Positions 44,896 to 56,222 of a DNA stretch of 64,000 bases are shown here, piece after piece; positions within the stretch are counted from its first letter, which is position 1, and the number at the start of each line of letters is the position of its first letter. The stretch spans positions 1,798,001 through 1,862,000 of the forward strand of contig MQVO02000003.1 of the NCBI GenBank assembly GCA_001986395.2, in the 5' to 3' direction. Origin of the DNA: Irpex lacteus. Taxonomy: Eukaryota; Basidiomycota; Agaricomycetes; Polyporales; Irpicaceae. The notes under the pieces were generated by a model that saw nothing but the letters and a program-made list of their open reading frames with translations, was not told the origin of the DNA and searched no databases. A program made the position numbers and the translations under genes.

Positions 44896-45205
44896 ATGGA
44901 CAGTAGCTCGGATGCTAATCATGAAAGGAAAATGCTTACAATCAGTAGTAGCAGTGACGACTTATTCAAGTCTGACTTCAATTTCAGTCCTCCTGATCAA
45001 CGTTCATTGAAGAGGAGGCTCAAGTCCAAACGATGCCGACCTGTGCCGGCGGCTATTGTGAATCGGAGTACGTGCGGTATGTGAAATATGAGCGCTCCCC
45101 GCCACATTCAGCTACACGCTTTTACTAATTGCTTCTGCTTCAGACACTACGCTCACCTTCTGCACTACTCTACGCTATCCACTAGCCGCGGGAAACGGCC
45201 CCTAG
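44896..45205 (+). CDS. Possible small Ser/Lys-rich protein (two exons)
   Basis: ATG at 44896 opens a frame that splices at a GTATGT donor (exon 44896-45076) to an acceptor TTCAG (exon 45144-45205) and stops at TAG. It would give an 81-residue protein with a Ser/Asp-rich start (TISSSSDDLFKSDFNFS) and a basic middle (RSLKRRLKSKRCRPVPA). No family is recognised. The intact splice is suggestive but not strong evidence. Confidence 0.35.
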
Positions 45206-45391
45206 ATGGACATCTGATACTTTAACGCCACTAAAACCCATATTACTATATAACTCTCTGTTCGGAGTGCATAATGCCTGGACAAAATGATGCAAGACAG
45301 TTTGGTGGCGGACAGATGAACTTCGAGGCACGTTATAGCAGAATTCCTCAATGACATCGAACCTAATGCTTCCACATACTTATAAACGTAG

Positions 45392-48300
45392 TTTAATCCT
45401 CGGAGTGTGGCTCGTTTGCCTCCACAGCATTATGAGCGTGAGCCAAGGCGCACACCTTCTCCCCATCACACAGTTCCTCCTCCAGCTTACTCCAGTCGCT
45501 TTCTTCCTCCAATTCATACTACCCCTCAATATCGCTATGACTCCCCTTCAAGACAGGTCCTCTATCGTTCTGATGATATGATACCTGAACGGCATCCCTA
45601 TCCGTTACCAAGCGAGGAAGGTCAATGGGGAAGGTCGTCGTGGCGTTCACCGTCGTGGCAAGACAGGAGAGTAAGTCAGACCTTTACCGCAGACAACTGG
45701 GGGCGTCTTCCTCCCTCGCCACCAAGACGAGAAATACAGCCCCAACCGCTGTTTGAGCCTTCGGAAAATTGGAAACAGAGCCATACCACGCCACCTGATT
45801 ACTATGAGAGGTAGCATAAACTCATCTTTCGTTTGTATATACTCATTCAAAATATCGTTCTGTTAGAAGACGCTCCCATGAGTTCCGCCCACCTGAATTT
45901 CCTCTCAGAGAAAGAGAACGCTCTCTTGAAAGAGGCTTCCACACCCCTGAGCAATACCCACCTCCAGCCTTTGTCCCAGGTCCGCGGTATAGAAATGAAC
46001 CTCCGGTACCAGTGGTTCCCCGGAATGCACAGAATTATAGTCCTCCTGTAGAAAGCTATCGACGCCAGTATAATGCCTCTCCTCCGTGGTCTCCTTCGCT
46101 TTATCCTCCACCCGGTGGGTACGGTAATGCCTCAGAATCACCTCAGTTCCGTGAACCACAACGAACTCCCCACTGGGAGCCACGATTCTCTCCTAGAGCG
46201 GAGCACGGCCATAATGTCATATTCAGACGGGAGAGAGCTGCTGGGCCAAACTCAGCGCCAGACGAATCTGCCCCCGCATTGTTCAGAGAACGGCCCGCAA
46301 CGCAGGAATATCACCGTCAAGATATTCCACCGCAGGCAGGTGGATGGTCCTCGCCTACTAGAAACACTAGTCCTCTGTTTCCGATCCTGCATTCTCGGAC
46401 GTCACTTGGTTCCCACCAGCCTTCACAGCACGTAGGATTACAACCCAGGCCATCGACTCCGCCTCGAGAAAATCAACGCTCTCCTTCTACTGCCGACAAA
46501 GCCGATGAACGTCTCGTCAACACATCAGTCCATTCATCCAGGTCAGGCGTGCAGAGCCCGGAACGTTTATCTGGTGGTCAAAGAGTTTCGCAGCCGGTAT
46601 TGCATCCCGACGATACGGCGCTAGTGTCATCCACGGTGAAACGAACTCCAGACTTGCAGAGGATTGTTAACCATGGTGTGTGACCTCGCTCCTCTACTTA
46701 GCATCCTCTAAGAAGAAGATATAGAATGGCCTAAGTCTTCGCCCAATTCCTCGTCCCGTGTCATCGCTGCCAATGCGGCTGCGGTCGAGGCAACGGACGA
46801 GGCTGCAGTCTCTCGACTACTTGGCATGGAACCTGAGAACCCCACTGCCAAAGCAGGATCATCATCACTATTACACATGCCTCTTAATCCAATGCCAGGG
46901 CCGGATGTCGCTGCTCCCCTTTCCTCGCGCGCTCAGGAGTCACCAGAGTTTGACATTCCACTCGCTCTCCAATCCACTATCTCCAAGGGCGCACCCTCTA
47001 CCCCCTCTGTCCCCGCTACTCCAGTTGCTGAGCCGGCTGTCGAGAATGGCCCATCCCAACCCTCTTTAGAGGAGAGACTAGCAGACGTTCCACATATGCC
47101 GATGTACGACGCGTTGCGAGTGATCGTTATGGTTCGACTTCAGCAGGAAACCCAAACTCGGGAAGAACGCGTCAACCCCGTCCTCATGGATAATCTATCG
47201 AAGGTTGAACCTGTCGTGCCGTCAGTAGCCACCTCGGCAGACCTTATCAGAGAAATCAACAGCGGAAGGAGACTATCCGCTCGCGCAGAGGAGTTCGAGT
47301 CTACGAAGTCTTCACTTGAAATCCGGTTCGCGAAGAGGCAGCTCGACTTGAATAAGAAGGTCGAACGGTTACGTACAGAATATCTGGCCCTGCACGATCA
47401 GTGGGCAGCACATTGTTCCAAACTCGACGAAGTTGCAAAGAATCTTGCTCTTCAAGAAGCTGCAGCGACTGCCGGGCGAACGACTCGACGTTCGGCAGCG
47501 AGTATGGGCGACGCAGTACGTTCTGACTTGGAAATGGAGCAGATAATTGCGAGTCTAGGCAACGAAGAGCTCACAGATGCCACACACCTCGGAGCTCGCA
47601 ACGCAGCGGTCATTCCCGATATGATATCCGTCACTGTTGGTGAAGTGGAGTACGCGTTTGACGATACGAATAAAGAAGTCGAAAACCCGGCCGAATATTA
47701 TGCGCCTCGCACAGGCACGTATGACTGGACTGAAGAAGAAGTGGCCATCTTCGTAGAGAAGTTCGCTCAGTTTCCAAAACAGTTTGGAATTATTGCCGAC
47801 TTCCTGCCGCACAAGACACCGTCGCAGTGTGTCACATTCTATTATCTCCATAAGAACAAGCACATCGATTTCCGCCAAGTCGTTGCAAGCCGGGTGGTCA
47901 AGAGAAAACGGGGCGGTAGGAAGCAGAAGAGTAATGCGCTGCTCACTGACATCCGACAGAAGGATGCTGAGGCTGCGCCTACGCGACGCAGGAGGACAGC
48001 AGCACTTTTACCGGTCTCCGAGCCTAGGAAACCATCTACACGTCGCGCAGCTCTCCAAAGCGAAAATACGCCGACTGCTACCCCGACACCCGAACCGGAG
48101 GCGGAACCTCGTAAACGTCGGGCACGGAATACAGCCAAGGCAGCCGTTGCCGAGGAGGATGAAGCTAATAATGACGAGGAGGTCTGGGTCTCGTTCATAT
48201 TCTCGAGCGAGCCAACATTAACGCTCTCTTTAGGATGCTACGCCCAAACCCACGAAGCGCGGTAAACGGACACGGAAGCCCAGACAGTCGTCGAACACAC

Positions 48301-49366
48301 CTCTATCAACACCCACTGTCATGGAAGACATCCCTCCGTTTGCGAATGCAACATTGAATCCTCGAGGGCAACTGACGTCTACCGGCCTGACGTCATCAGA
48401 CAACACTACCTGGACAGCTTCTGAAAAATGTGAGACGATTTTTCAGCAGCGCAGTACTTGCAACTAATAACACAAAAGCATTACTCTTCAACTTGATACA
48501 ACGCTATGATGATGACTATTACCGCATGGCGGAGTTCCTCCCCGGCAAGGTAAGTTATGTTCCACACACGCTTTGAGCGTTAAGCCATGTACTGATAAAA
48601 CACAGACTGTAGGTCAGATTTTTCACTTCGTCCGGACCCAAGGCGCCGAGTTATTGCCTCAGACTGGTACACCTAATTTATCTATGGGACCACCGCCGAC
48701 CACGCGGACTTACAGACCCTCGGAAATCTCAAACAGCAGTGCCTTGCCTTACGACTCATATCGGTATGCTGGAGTTATTGAATACCTAGAACTTTACTCA
48801 TGGTCGCTCTGCCTAGTAATCGTACGCAATCTGGGGAAACTTCGAGCAGCTCAGCGGCATTCATGTCGTCTCCAATTCCTCCTTCCATCCGCCATTCACC
48901 CTTTGAACCTGGGCACCCGCCGCCAAATGCATCCCGTCCATACACTCCTATCATGGCCCGTGATAGTTTCGATGGCCCATCGTCCTTGCCCCATCCTGCC
49001 CAATACCCTGCAAATAATAACATGTCCCATCTCAGCATTGCCCCCATCCCAAGATTAGGCGACCACATCACCAACCCGTCCCCATTCGCAGCGTCGTCGC
49101 CGTTTTCAGAATATCCGTACAGTCACTCTCCGATCCCCCATTTATCTGCAGTGACAACTCTGCCAGAGGAGTCGAGAATAAGTATCCTAGGACGAGGGGA
49201 TGGTCGAAGGTCTGCCGGCACGAACGCGGCTCATCCAAGTATGGCGTTCGATACTGCTCCGGCGTTTGTACCGCCACCGCAGACTTGGACACATGCACCA
49301 CTTGGAACAACGGATGACCTTGTCGCTTATCTCGAACATCGAACTAGGCTTGCCCAGCAGCAGTAG
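45392..49366 (+). CDS. Two-SANT Snt1/NCoR-like corepressor subunit
   Basis: Exons read 45392-45810, 45867-46675, 46725-48181, 48234-48429, 48479-48549, 48606-48763 and 48817-49366, about 1,220 residues. The N-terminus is low-complexity Pro/Arg/Ser. A coiled coil (about FAKRQLDLNKKVERLRTEYL) precedes the first SANT domain (YDWTEEEVAIFVEKFAQFPK to QCVTFYYLHKNK). Basic and acidic linkers lead to the second SANT (SLLFNLIQRYDDDYYRMAEF to GQIFHFVR). This layout matches yeast Snt1 and metazoan NCoR/SMRT, which anchor the Set3/HDAC3 histone-deacetylase complex. The 5' end is uncertain. The frame is open from the acceptor at 45391, but an upstream ATG (45273, MPGQNDARQFGGG) cannot be joined by canonical splicing; the ATG at 45577 is a fallback. 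Confidence 0.8.
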
Positions 49367-49542
49367 TGATAATGCTCGCTGTATTTGTTCTTCTCGTATC
49401 AGATGTTAAAGGGTATCATTGCGTTATATATCCATGGGTTTTATGTATTTTTGTAGTATCGAAGTTGTGCGGTCCTACAAGTTATCTTATATTCCACTGA
49501 TAGCGGACTGTTTCTCCACCACCTAGAAGTAACCGAAGGTTG

Positions 49543-50180
49543 TCAACGACGCCCTTCTACCATAATGATATGATACCCGAAATTCGTTTTCACGAGTGGT
49601 GAAAGGACGGGCTTGTCGACGGTGGATGGCTGCAGTGCAAACGCAGCATCCTGAAATGGTCCCTGCAGTAGATAGATGGCTGAGAACGCGTCACATAAGG
49701 CACATCATAGAACAAGGACTGTACCACCATCGATCCTCGTGTCATCCATCCAAGACTCCCGCCAGCTGGGTGGAGACATCAGTATCAAGGGCCTGCTCCG
49801 TCTGAACGGTTGCATGGAGTAAGGTACCTTTAGCTTTGTCCTCAGAGTATTCTTGGGCAACTTTATCAAATCGTTGACCCTCCTAGTGCTGGGATTAGCT
49901 CGATCTCGGATAGCAGTAATCATACCGATAAACCTGGCTCAGGAGTAAATAGCTGATGAACTGACCTGGATTTTTTGCAAAGCTTCAGTGGCTTTAGAGT
50001 GCTTCTCGCACAGAATATGCCTGACATTGACCGCGGTCGCGGCTTTCAGACCGGCCTGTTGATAAGTAGATAGGTGAGTACAGCAGCAATGACTGTGCCG
50101 GTCAAATGAACCTTTGGTTTCTCTGCATCTGCCGAATTATCTGCTTTGGCTTTCCCTTTTGCCGATTTCTTCGCAGGCAT
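49543..50180 (-). CDS. Pin4/Par14-type parvulin peptidyl-prolyl isomerase
   Basis: Five exons (50180-50112, 50055-49966, 49882-49828, 49765-49725, 49662-49543) give 124 residues. A Lys/Ala-rich basic N-terminus ([16 protein letters not shown]) precedes the parvulin domain. That domain has [18 protein letters not shown], then [38 protein letters not shown], and finally [14 protein letters not shown] at the C-terminus. The lack of a WW domain and the length place it with human Pin4/Par14, which acts in the nucleus and in ribosome assembly. It catalyses cis-trans proline isomerisation. The 41-nt exon and the [10 protein letters not shown] block fix the reading frame. The gene appears intact. Confidence 0.9.
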
Positions 50181-50357
50181 AACTCGATGTACTTGCTCGA
50201 TGTGCTGAGTTGCCCTATATACGCTGCAGATAACGCGTAAGAACTAGATCCAATGAACTATGTGAACAGCTGATATTTTCAACGTACATACAATTAAGTT
50301 GTTGGGGCAGTTGCCGATAAGTCGGCGGGAGTGATCATGAACTACAGCGAATAACTT

Positions 50358-50658
50358 GAAAGACGAGTGGCATGGACTCGGACAAGGGGCAGCATCATGA
50401 TGTGGCGCTAGGACCCCAGACCACTCCCGGGCGCTTAGATGGCTGAAGCCCATCCTTAAACGCATCGCATGTGTTAAAATGGTGATTACGGTTTGATCTA
50501 GCTATTTAATGACACGTCATATATATTCATTAGAATTATAATGCGACTTTGTACATGTTGCAGCCGCCAAGTCTCACAACTTTCCTAGGCGCGCGGGAGT
50601 GGTCTGGGGTCCTGGCACCCTCTTCGCGCCCTGGGAGTCACCATGATGCTCGTCTTTA
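50358..50658. repeat. Imperfect inverted repeat, probable fold-back element
   Basis: Two arms of about 36 bp face each other at 50402-50438 and 50585-50620. Each contains GGGAGTGGTCTGGGGTCCT in one orientation or the other. Weaker inverted matches extend outward to about 50358 and 50658 (AAAGACGAG/CTCGTCTTT). No coding capacity is seen between the arms. It is probably a non-autonomous DNA element or a fold-back remnant. Its boundaries are approximate. Confidence 0.5.
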
Positions 50659-50695
50659 TTGGTCTTGCTGTATTAGTCTTGCTGCTATACATGTA

Positions 50696-51332
50696 CTATG
50701 CTGCCTCGGGTTATGAACAGTCCCGGGATATGAACAAAATGCTTGTGGGGGTCCTCTACTTCCTTCCTTTGCCTCGTAAAAAATGAAGTTTGTGTATTTT
50801 TGTTTGAACAATCTGTATGCAAACTTTTGTGGGGAGACGAGCAGAATTGCGGCGTTGAAAAATCAAAGAGCTTCGATTTGGTTGCATCGTCACGCGGGAC
50901 TCACATTCTCGGCTTGATCTAGCCTGAGTCTGCACGTATAACTGTGATGGTATTGTTACAATGGACTTAATTGTGTATTTAAATGTTGGCAAAAATAGAA
51001 TTATGGCCAATAGGCCTGATGTGCGAGCGGGACGTACGAGATATGCTCCTGAAAGTACTCGGACGTGACATCAGCTCGCCCAAGAAGTTAAGCGCTTACA
51101 GGCCAAAAGTGCCGTGACATTGCGTGACACAGGGATGGTTTTGGTGGGGGAAAAGTTACCTTCGTGCGGCCCTTCCTGTACGATAGTCTGTTTCCCAAAA
51201 ATTCTGAATTCGCAGTATATTACGTGGAAGATGTATCACTATGATTTTACAAAAACTCTGAAAGTTTAGGGCGAGAACCAAAGTAGATGGATGGGTAATG
51301 AACAGGGGTGTTCATATCCCGAGGCAGCATAG
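50696..51332. mobile_element. MITE-like element with 25-bp terminal inverted repeats and TA duplication
   Basis: The left end starts CTATGCTGCCTCGGGTTATG. The right end, read on the opposite strand, starts CTATGCTGCCTCGGGATATG, with 23 of 25 positions matching. TA flanks both sides (50694-50695 and 51333-51334), the duplication made by Tc1/mariner transposases. The 637-bp interior is AT-rich and has no transposase, so the element is non-autonomous. It directly follows the fold-back repeat to its left. Confidence 0.6.
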
Positions 51333-51759
51333 TATTCCGACTCTGTCACCATCGTGCTGCGCACTGTCACGTTGCAGGTTCCCTCAAATCACTGCGGAAA
51401 TGTCAAACCACTGCCAGATTATTCCGTCTACTTAGCTTAACATGACCCCCTTAAGTAATTCAGGCCGCCTCTGGACATCGTCAATCTGCCTCAAGACCAC
51501 AGGCAAACTAGAGGAATGACATTACCTGTGGCGTCGAGGGCTGAGACACTCCGCAGCACATAATTTGCAGTCTTGTCCGCCTTCGCCGGGTTGAGAGTCT
51601 AGAGACGAATCTGCCACGCACGACCCCCCCGTTTAAGACCAAACAGTAAACGGTGAGTAGTGGGCACCTCCCCCGCTTTTAGAGTTGCCTTATTCACTAT
51701 TTGCATTATTGTCTATCTCAGGTTTTCGGAGGCGGCTACACATCACTCGCTTCTACACC
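51333..51759. other. Intergenic promoter region
   Basis: This lies between the MITE and the DUF6593-like gene. CT-rich sequence precedes the ATG. Nothing else is recognised. Confidence 0.4.
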
Positions 51760-52533
51760 ATGATCCTACCCGACGTTCACGACATCCTGACCCTCACTCT
51801 CACTCTCGATAACCCATGCAACACTACGTTGGTCTCACAAACAGGAGTGAATCTCTACTCTGTATCTACCGAGAGCACGAAGAAGACCACGACAACCACG
51901 GTACGAAACGCCAGTGGCGAAGTAATCGCTTCGTTGGAATGGCGGGATGTGAGACCAGATAGGGTCACTCACGGTAGCAAGAAGGATATATCGTTGGCTG
52001 ATTGGATGAAGAAGAGCATTATACCCTTCAAAGAGTGAGTTTCGGGTTCTACTTTGGGTCATCCCATGGTGTCCATCGTTCGACGTCATGTCTTCCTCCA
52101 GCGATATATCGTTTACCGATGACGACGGACGGAAATACAAGTGGAAGGGAAATTCTGCTGGGAGGTCCTTTGAAGTAAGTTTTGCGCAACAGCGTCCACT
52201 GACAGCCAGTTCTGACGACTCTTGACCGAAAACCAGTTATATTCCGCCGACGACAACTTCACCTCCACCATCGCTCGTTTCCATCCTTCTCACCGCATCC
52301 CTCCAAGCCAACTCATAGCAAACGCACCCTCGAACGCACTAGATTCGACTCCCACACTTGTTGATCCTCCCAGCTCCGGACGTACGCCTGCCACTCTGGA
52401 GCTTGCACCCCGTGCAGTGGAGATTCAGGATTTGGTGGTCATATCGTTCTTGTTTTTGGAGAAGAGTCGGCGAACGAACGAGAATACTACTGAGAATATG
52501 GGGCACGGAGTTGGTGTGCCGTCGACATTTTAA
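51760..52533 (+). CDS. DUF6593-like protein of unknown function
   Basis: Three exons (51760-52034, 52102-52174, 52237-52533) give 214 residues. The core is a beta-rich domain: TLTLDNPCNTTLVSQTG, LYSVSTESTKKTTTTTVR, GEVIASLEWRD, FTDDDGRKYKWKGNSAGRSF and ELYSADDNFTSTIARFHPSH. The pattern of a tubby-like sheet with KYxWK and IARxxP resembles the DUF6593 family, greatly expanded in Agaricomycetes and without known function. The C-terminal third is Pro/Ser/Ala-rich and then hydrophobic (LVVISFLFLEKSRR). No signal peptide is present, so it is probably intracellular. Confidence 0.8.
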
Positions 52534-52960
52534 TTTGACTTTTATGTCGGAGACGAAGACGTGAGTTGGCACGCCAGCCAACTACAGGTGATATTATGGC
52601 TATGGACTCTACTTCATTGTACAAGTATAAACTGTGTGTCTGTATGGTCCTAACGAAATACGCGAAATGATTACTGTATGAACAACACAAACGAGAGCAG
52701 ATGGCGCGTAGTCTCGGCAGACTGGTCCGACTCTGGATTTGTAGTATCATTATGGGTGTTTCGAGGGCCGTGGGCCAGCTGCGGCCACGGAGCCCTAACA
52801 TGATATCCAATCGGAGTCTTTGAATTATTTAGCCTTGAGCGGTGAGAGTAAAAGAATTAGGTGTTCCTATATAACTATCTTAGTTGAAGTGTGTCATGCA
52901 ATACGACTGTACTCACCGTGACTGAAGATACTGGTAAAGCTCGCTTGCTAATAGACATTG

Positions 52961-54974
52961 TCACTCACGAGCGGGTTGCCTCCGCCCTGGGCACATATCT
53001 CGATGCCCAAGCTCCCAATCCCTATATTGCATGGAATACTGAGCGTGTGGGTAGTCAGGAAAGATATAGAGTCCTACCTCTTTTGACACACTCTTCCGCA
53101 ATAGAACACAGCCCAACAACCTTTGCAGGCGAGCCTCGTCTTATGCCAAGGAGATTTTCTCCCGTAGCAGGGACACTCCGTTAAGTAGCAACCCTGAGTC
53201 TTTTCTTCATGCGAGAGGTAACTCGTCAGATCCGCGACCGAATCATGGGTACGAGATACGCCGCTGAGGCAATATGCCTCTCCTAAACGCTCCCACGTAC
53301 TGATCATGGTATGGAGGTCGATCACGACACGTGTACTGTCCGGACTCGCTTCTTGTGCACTCTGGCGCAAGACAGCCCGGAGCTCTTCCAAAGCTGGGAG
53401 CCAATGCACTTGAAGTACACGACGGATGTAAGCAACCTTGCGAAAAATCTCTGGGCTGGTAGATGTGCGTGTGGCGAGCCGTGTCAACCCGTTAATGAGT
53501 GAAAAGAGAGTTTCTGTAGAGTATCGAATAACGTGAGTTCCGATGAGGACGTATGGTCGTCTTGGTCACTTACGTCTACCGAGCAGGTCATTTTCAGTGC
53601 ATGTATCCCTCATCGACAATGCAATGATCTGTACAAAGTCAACCTTGTCCACATTGTCAAACCAATCATGATTCATGATGTCCTCGTCGGTCATGGACAG
53701 AGTACTGGCGAAAAAAATCCGGAGATCAGAATAGAAAGCGAAGGTAAGAGAATAGTGAACTTGCCAGAGTATGTGTACAATAGCCCCACAGTTCCTCCGG
53801 GTTCCTGGTGATTCGTCCCGTGTTATCTGAAAGCACTGAGATCTCTGAAATACTCTATATAGTGCGTAGAATGTCTCCCGTCGTTCCTCTTCGGACTTCT
53901 TTTCCGGGCGGCTACCACGCAAAATGAGCAGTGCGATAGTCAACGTAATATGGAGGCTCCAGTGGGATAAAAGTTCTTTGCCCGGTGCTGATAGTACACG
54001 CCGTACAACTTCTGAAGAGTTCTCCATGCCAATAACCAAGGGTACTGTCTCTTTCACGAATGCAATGCGAGTAAATGATGTTTCCCTCTGCACAATTTCG
54101 TAGAAGATGCGCGCGGCATGATGGGTGATAGGCCTGCCGGTAGAGGTACCATCGTCTTTGTACCAGATAACCAAAGCTACGTGGGCAGCATACGACGATA
54201 TGCTTGGCACGGTTCCGCTAGAAAATAGGATGACTGAGCAACATTGTATTCCGTTGTGAGTTCCAACCTACCGAAGTTGCTCCATGATAGAGCAATAACA
54301 TTCCAACAAGTACCCAACCAGTGCATACATCTCATCCTGGCCGCGAGATTTCACAAAGCTTCTATCCAGAACAATTTCCCTGTGTCGCCAGAGAGCCTTC
54401 CACAAGGCAGGAAACCGTTCAAGATAATGCTCGCATAGTTCGGCACCAGGTCGAAGAACTTGGCCTCCATCGATTAGTATAAGTCGCCTGACGAACTTCA
54501 AGACAAGGTATAGTTCGTGCTGTAAAAAAAGAATACCATTAAACTAGGGACTGTATTGCACAGATTCGGAGCAGAATATCAGGACTCACCGCAAGAGATG
54601 ACTCAAATACGTCGAACCCCGAGTAATAGCTGGACGTTAGCAATGTATACCACCGCTCATTCGTTAGGATATCGAGTAGGGCCAGCGGAAAATCCGAGGC
54701 ATATAAAGCTGGACTATACTCCTCAACGTCCACATTCCACGGAAGAGAGCGCAGGAAGGCTATCAATCTCTCGTCTTTGGCAGCAAACAACTCTCTAGTA
54801 ATGGTGGCAGCACGCTCAGGTTCATCACGCAATATGGCCACGTACTCAGGCCACGGTTGCCATAGTTCCTCTGCAGTGAACTCTTGGGAGGAAGTGAGTC
54901 GGCTGGCTCTGGAGTCCTAAACAGCAAAGTAGATCAGTGAGAAAGATCTTTCCGTAGTACTGGGGCCTTACCAT
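52961..54974 (-). CDS. MYND-finger protein, tandem copy 1
   Basis: Seven exons give 552 residues: 54974-54972 (ATG only), 54916-54590, 54519-54272, 54217-53765, 53704-53574, 53513-53078 and 53021-52961. The long N-terminal part is helical (for example EEYSPALYASDFPLALLDIL and LILIDGGQVLRPG) and has no known domain. The C-terminal MYND zinc finger reads ECPCYGRKSPWHKTRLACKG, FYCGRVCQKRDWELGHRDMC. MYND fingers bind proline-rich partner peptides. Two introns are odd. The first comes directly after the ATG, and the fourth has a GC donor (CTCTG|GCAAGT). Copy 2 retains an ATG where this copy has AGA. Exon 4 (453 nt) and the last exon (61 nt) have the same lengths as in copy 2. Confidence 0.8.
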
Positions 54975-56222
54975 CCTTCAGTACTTCAGTGTCGAACTTA
55001 GGCTGGCCCGACACTTGCGGTATAACCTTAGATTACTCCTGGAGACGATATTTCCACAGAGGAGAAGGTACGAGCAAGTAGCTTCAAGCCGAATTACAAA
55101 GCTAAAACCTGTGGAAGTTACTGTACAGTTAGAATGATAAGATTCGTTCCCATACCACTATAGGCAAGGTGCTTACCCTTTCGCTATGCAATACTAACCT
55201 CAAGTTGCCAGGTCATTCAAGTTCAAACCTACTCCGACTCGGAGTCAAACTTGCGTCCAGCTCTGACTGCAATACCGTTCTGGAAAGACTTCGGATGTTT
55301 GGTACATATTTCGGGCGATGATATATGATAGACTACACATACCGGAATAAAGTGGGTATTGGAACTTGAAGCTTGAAGTCACAATGCATGCGATACTACT
55401 GCCTGTCTGTTACCATGTACCACTGATTATGTAATGTTTGGTTCTACGTCACAGCACTAGTGTTGTGTCGAGTCGAGTCCAACTCACCGAGTCAACTCGC
55501 GAGTTCGCCTAGCAAAACTCGGAAAACGAGTTTCACATTCGAGTCGACTCGCGAGTTGCTGATGGGACTGCATCCACTGTACCTGATTGGCCAGGACACG
55601 ATTTCCCGTGATCCCGTTCGTTTCAGCTGTCGACGTTAGTCCGCTTACATGAGTACGCGCGTCTAGGCGCCAACGTGCAGCCAGTAAAACACTTTTGGAG
55701 GCTCATGCATACATACCCCCGCCTTCACAGATCATTTTACTGGAGGTTACAATGCAAATAATACTCTAGACACTCTTGGGTGAAAATATTTATCTTTCAA
55801 CCCTTCCGAATCGGTGAAACCGACTTTCCTCACACTGCACGGGCGAATCCGAAGCTCGTGATGCAAACTCCCGAGTCGACTCGGTAACTCGACTCGGCTC
55901 AACTTGTCTCGACTCAACTCAACTCGACACAACACTACACAGAACAGGAAGCCCGTGAGTATTCTTATGTAAGCATGGATGCCCAGCAGGCGCTTGCAAA
56001 ATGACTTGGGGTTATGTCATGAATGCGAAGGGGCACTCAAATTCGAAGTCAGATAGTCTTGGACAGTACCGAAGCAAAGGACAATTCTAATAGCTAATCA
56101 ATCGCCCTAGCCAAGCCATAAGTGTCTCATCTCAGCTCGTATGGTGTGATGACAAGTATTCACCTGAGAGTCGCTGTCGTACTGGCAGACGAAGACAATT
56201 CATTAGAATTTAGTAAATCGTA
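54975..56222. other. Intergenic region between the MYND paralogs, containing a MITE
   Basis: Apart from the hAT-like element at 55458-55937, no gene is seen. Sequence 54975-55100 upstream of copy 1 resembles the region upstream of copy 2 (about 58171-58300), showing that the duplication included the promoter. Confidence 0.5.
55458..55937. mobile_element. hAT-like MITE
   Basis: The element is 480 bp. Its left end TAGTGTTGTGTCGAGTCGAG and the reverse complement of its right end (TAGTGTTGTGTCGAGTTGAG) match at 19 of the first 20 bases. Flanks carry near-identical 8-bp duplications, CACAGCAC (55450-55457) and CACAGAAC (55938-55945), the size made by hAT transposases. The subterminal regions are full of CGAGT/ACTCG motifs, typical transposase-binding repeats. 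No transposase is encoded. Confidence 0.75.

Noticed and set aside
45273..45353. ATG opening MPGQNDARQFGGGQMNFEARY as first exon of the SANT-domain gene.
   Set aside because: No GT donor in a compatible phase joins it to the acceptor at 45391; the apparent link would need a non-canonical donor, so it is noted only as uncertain.
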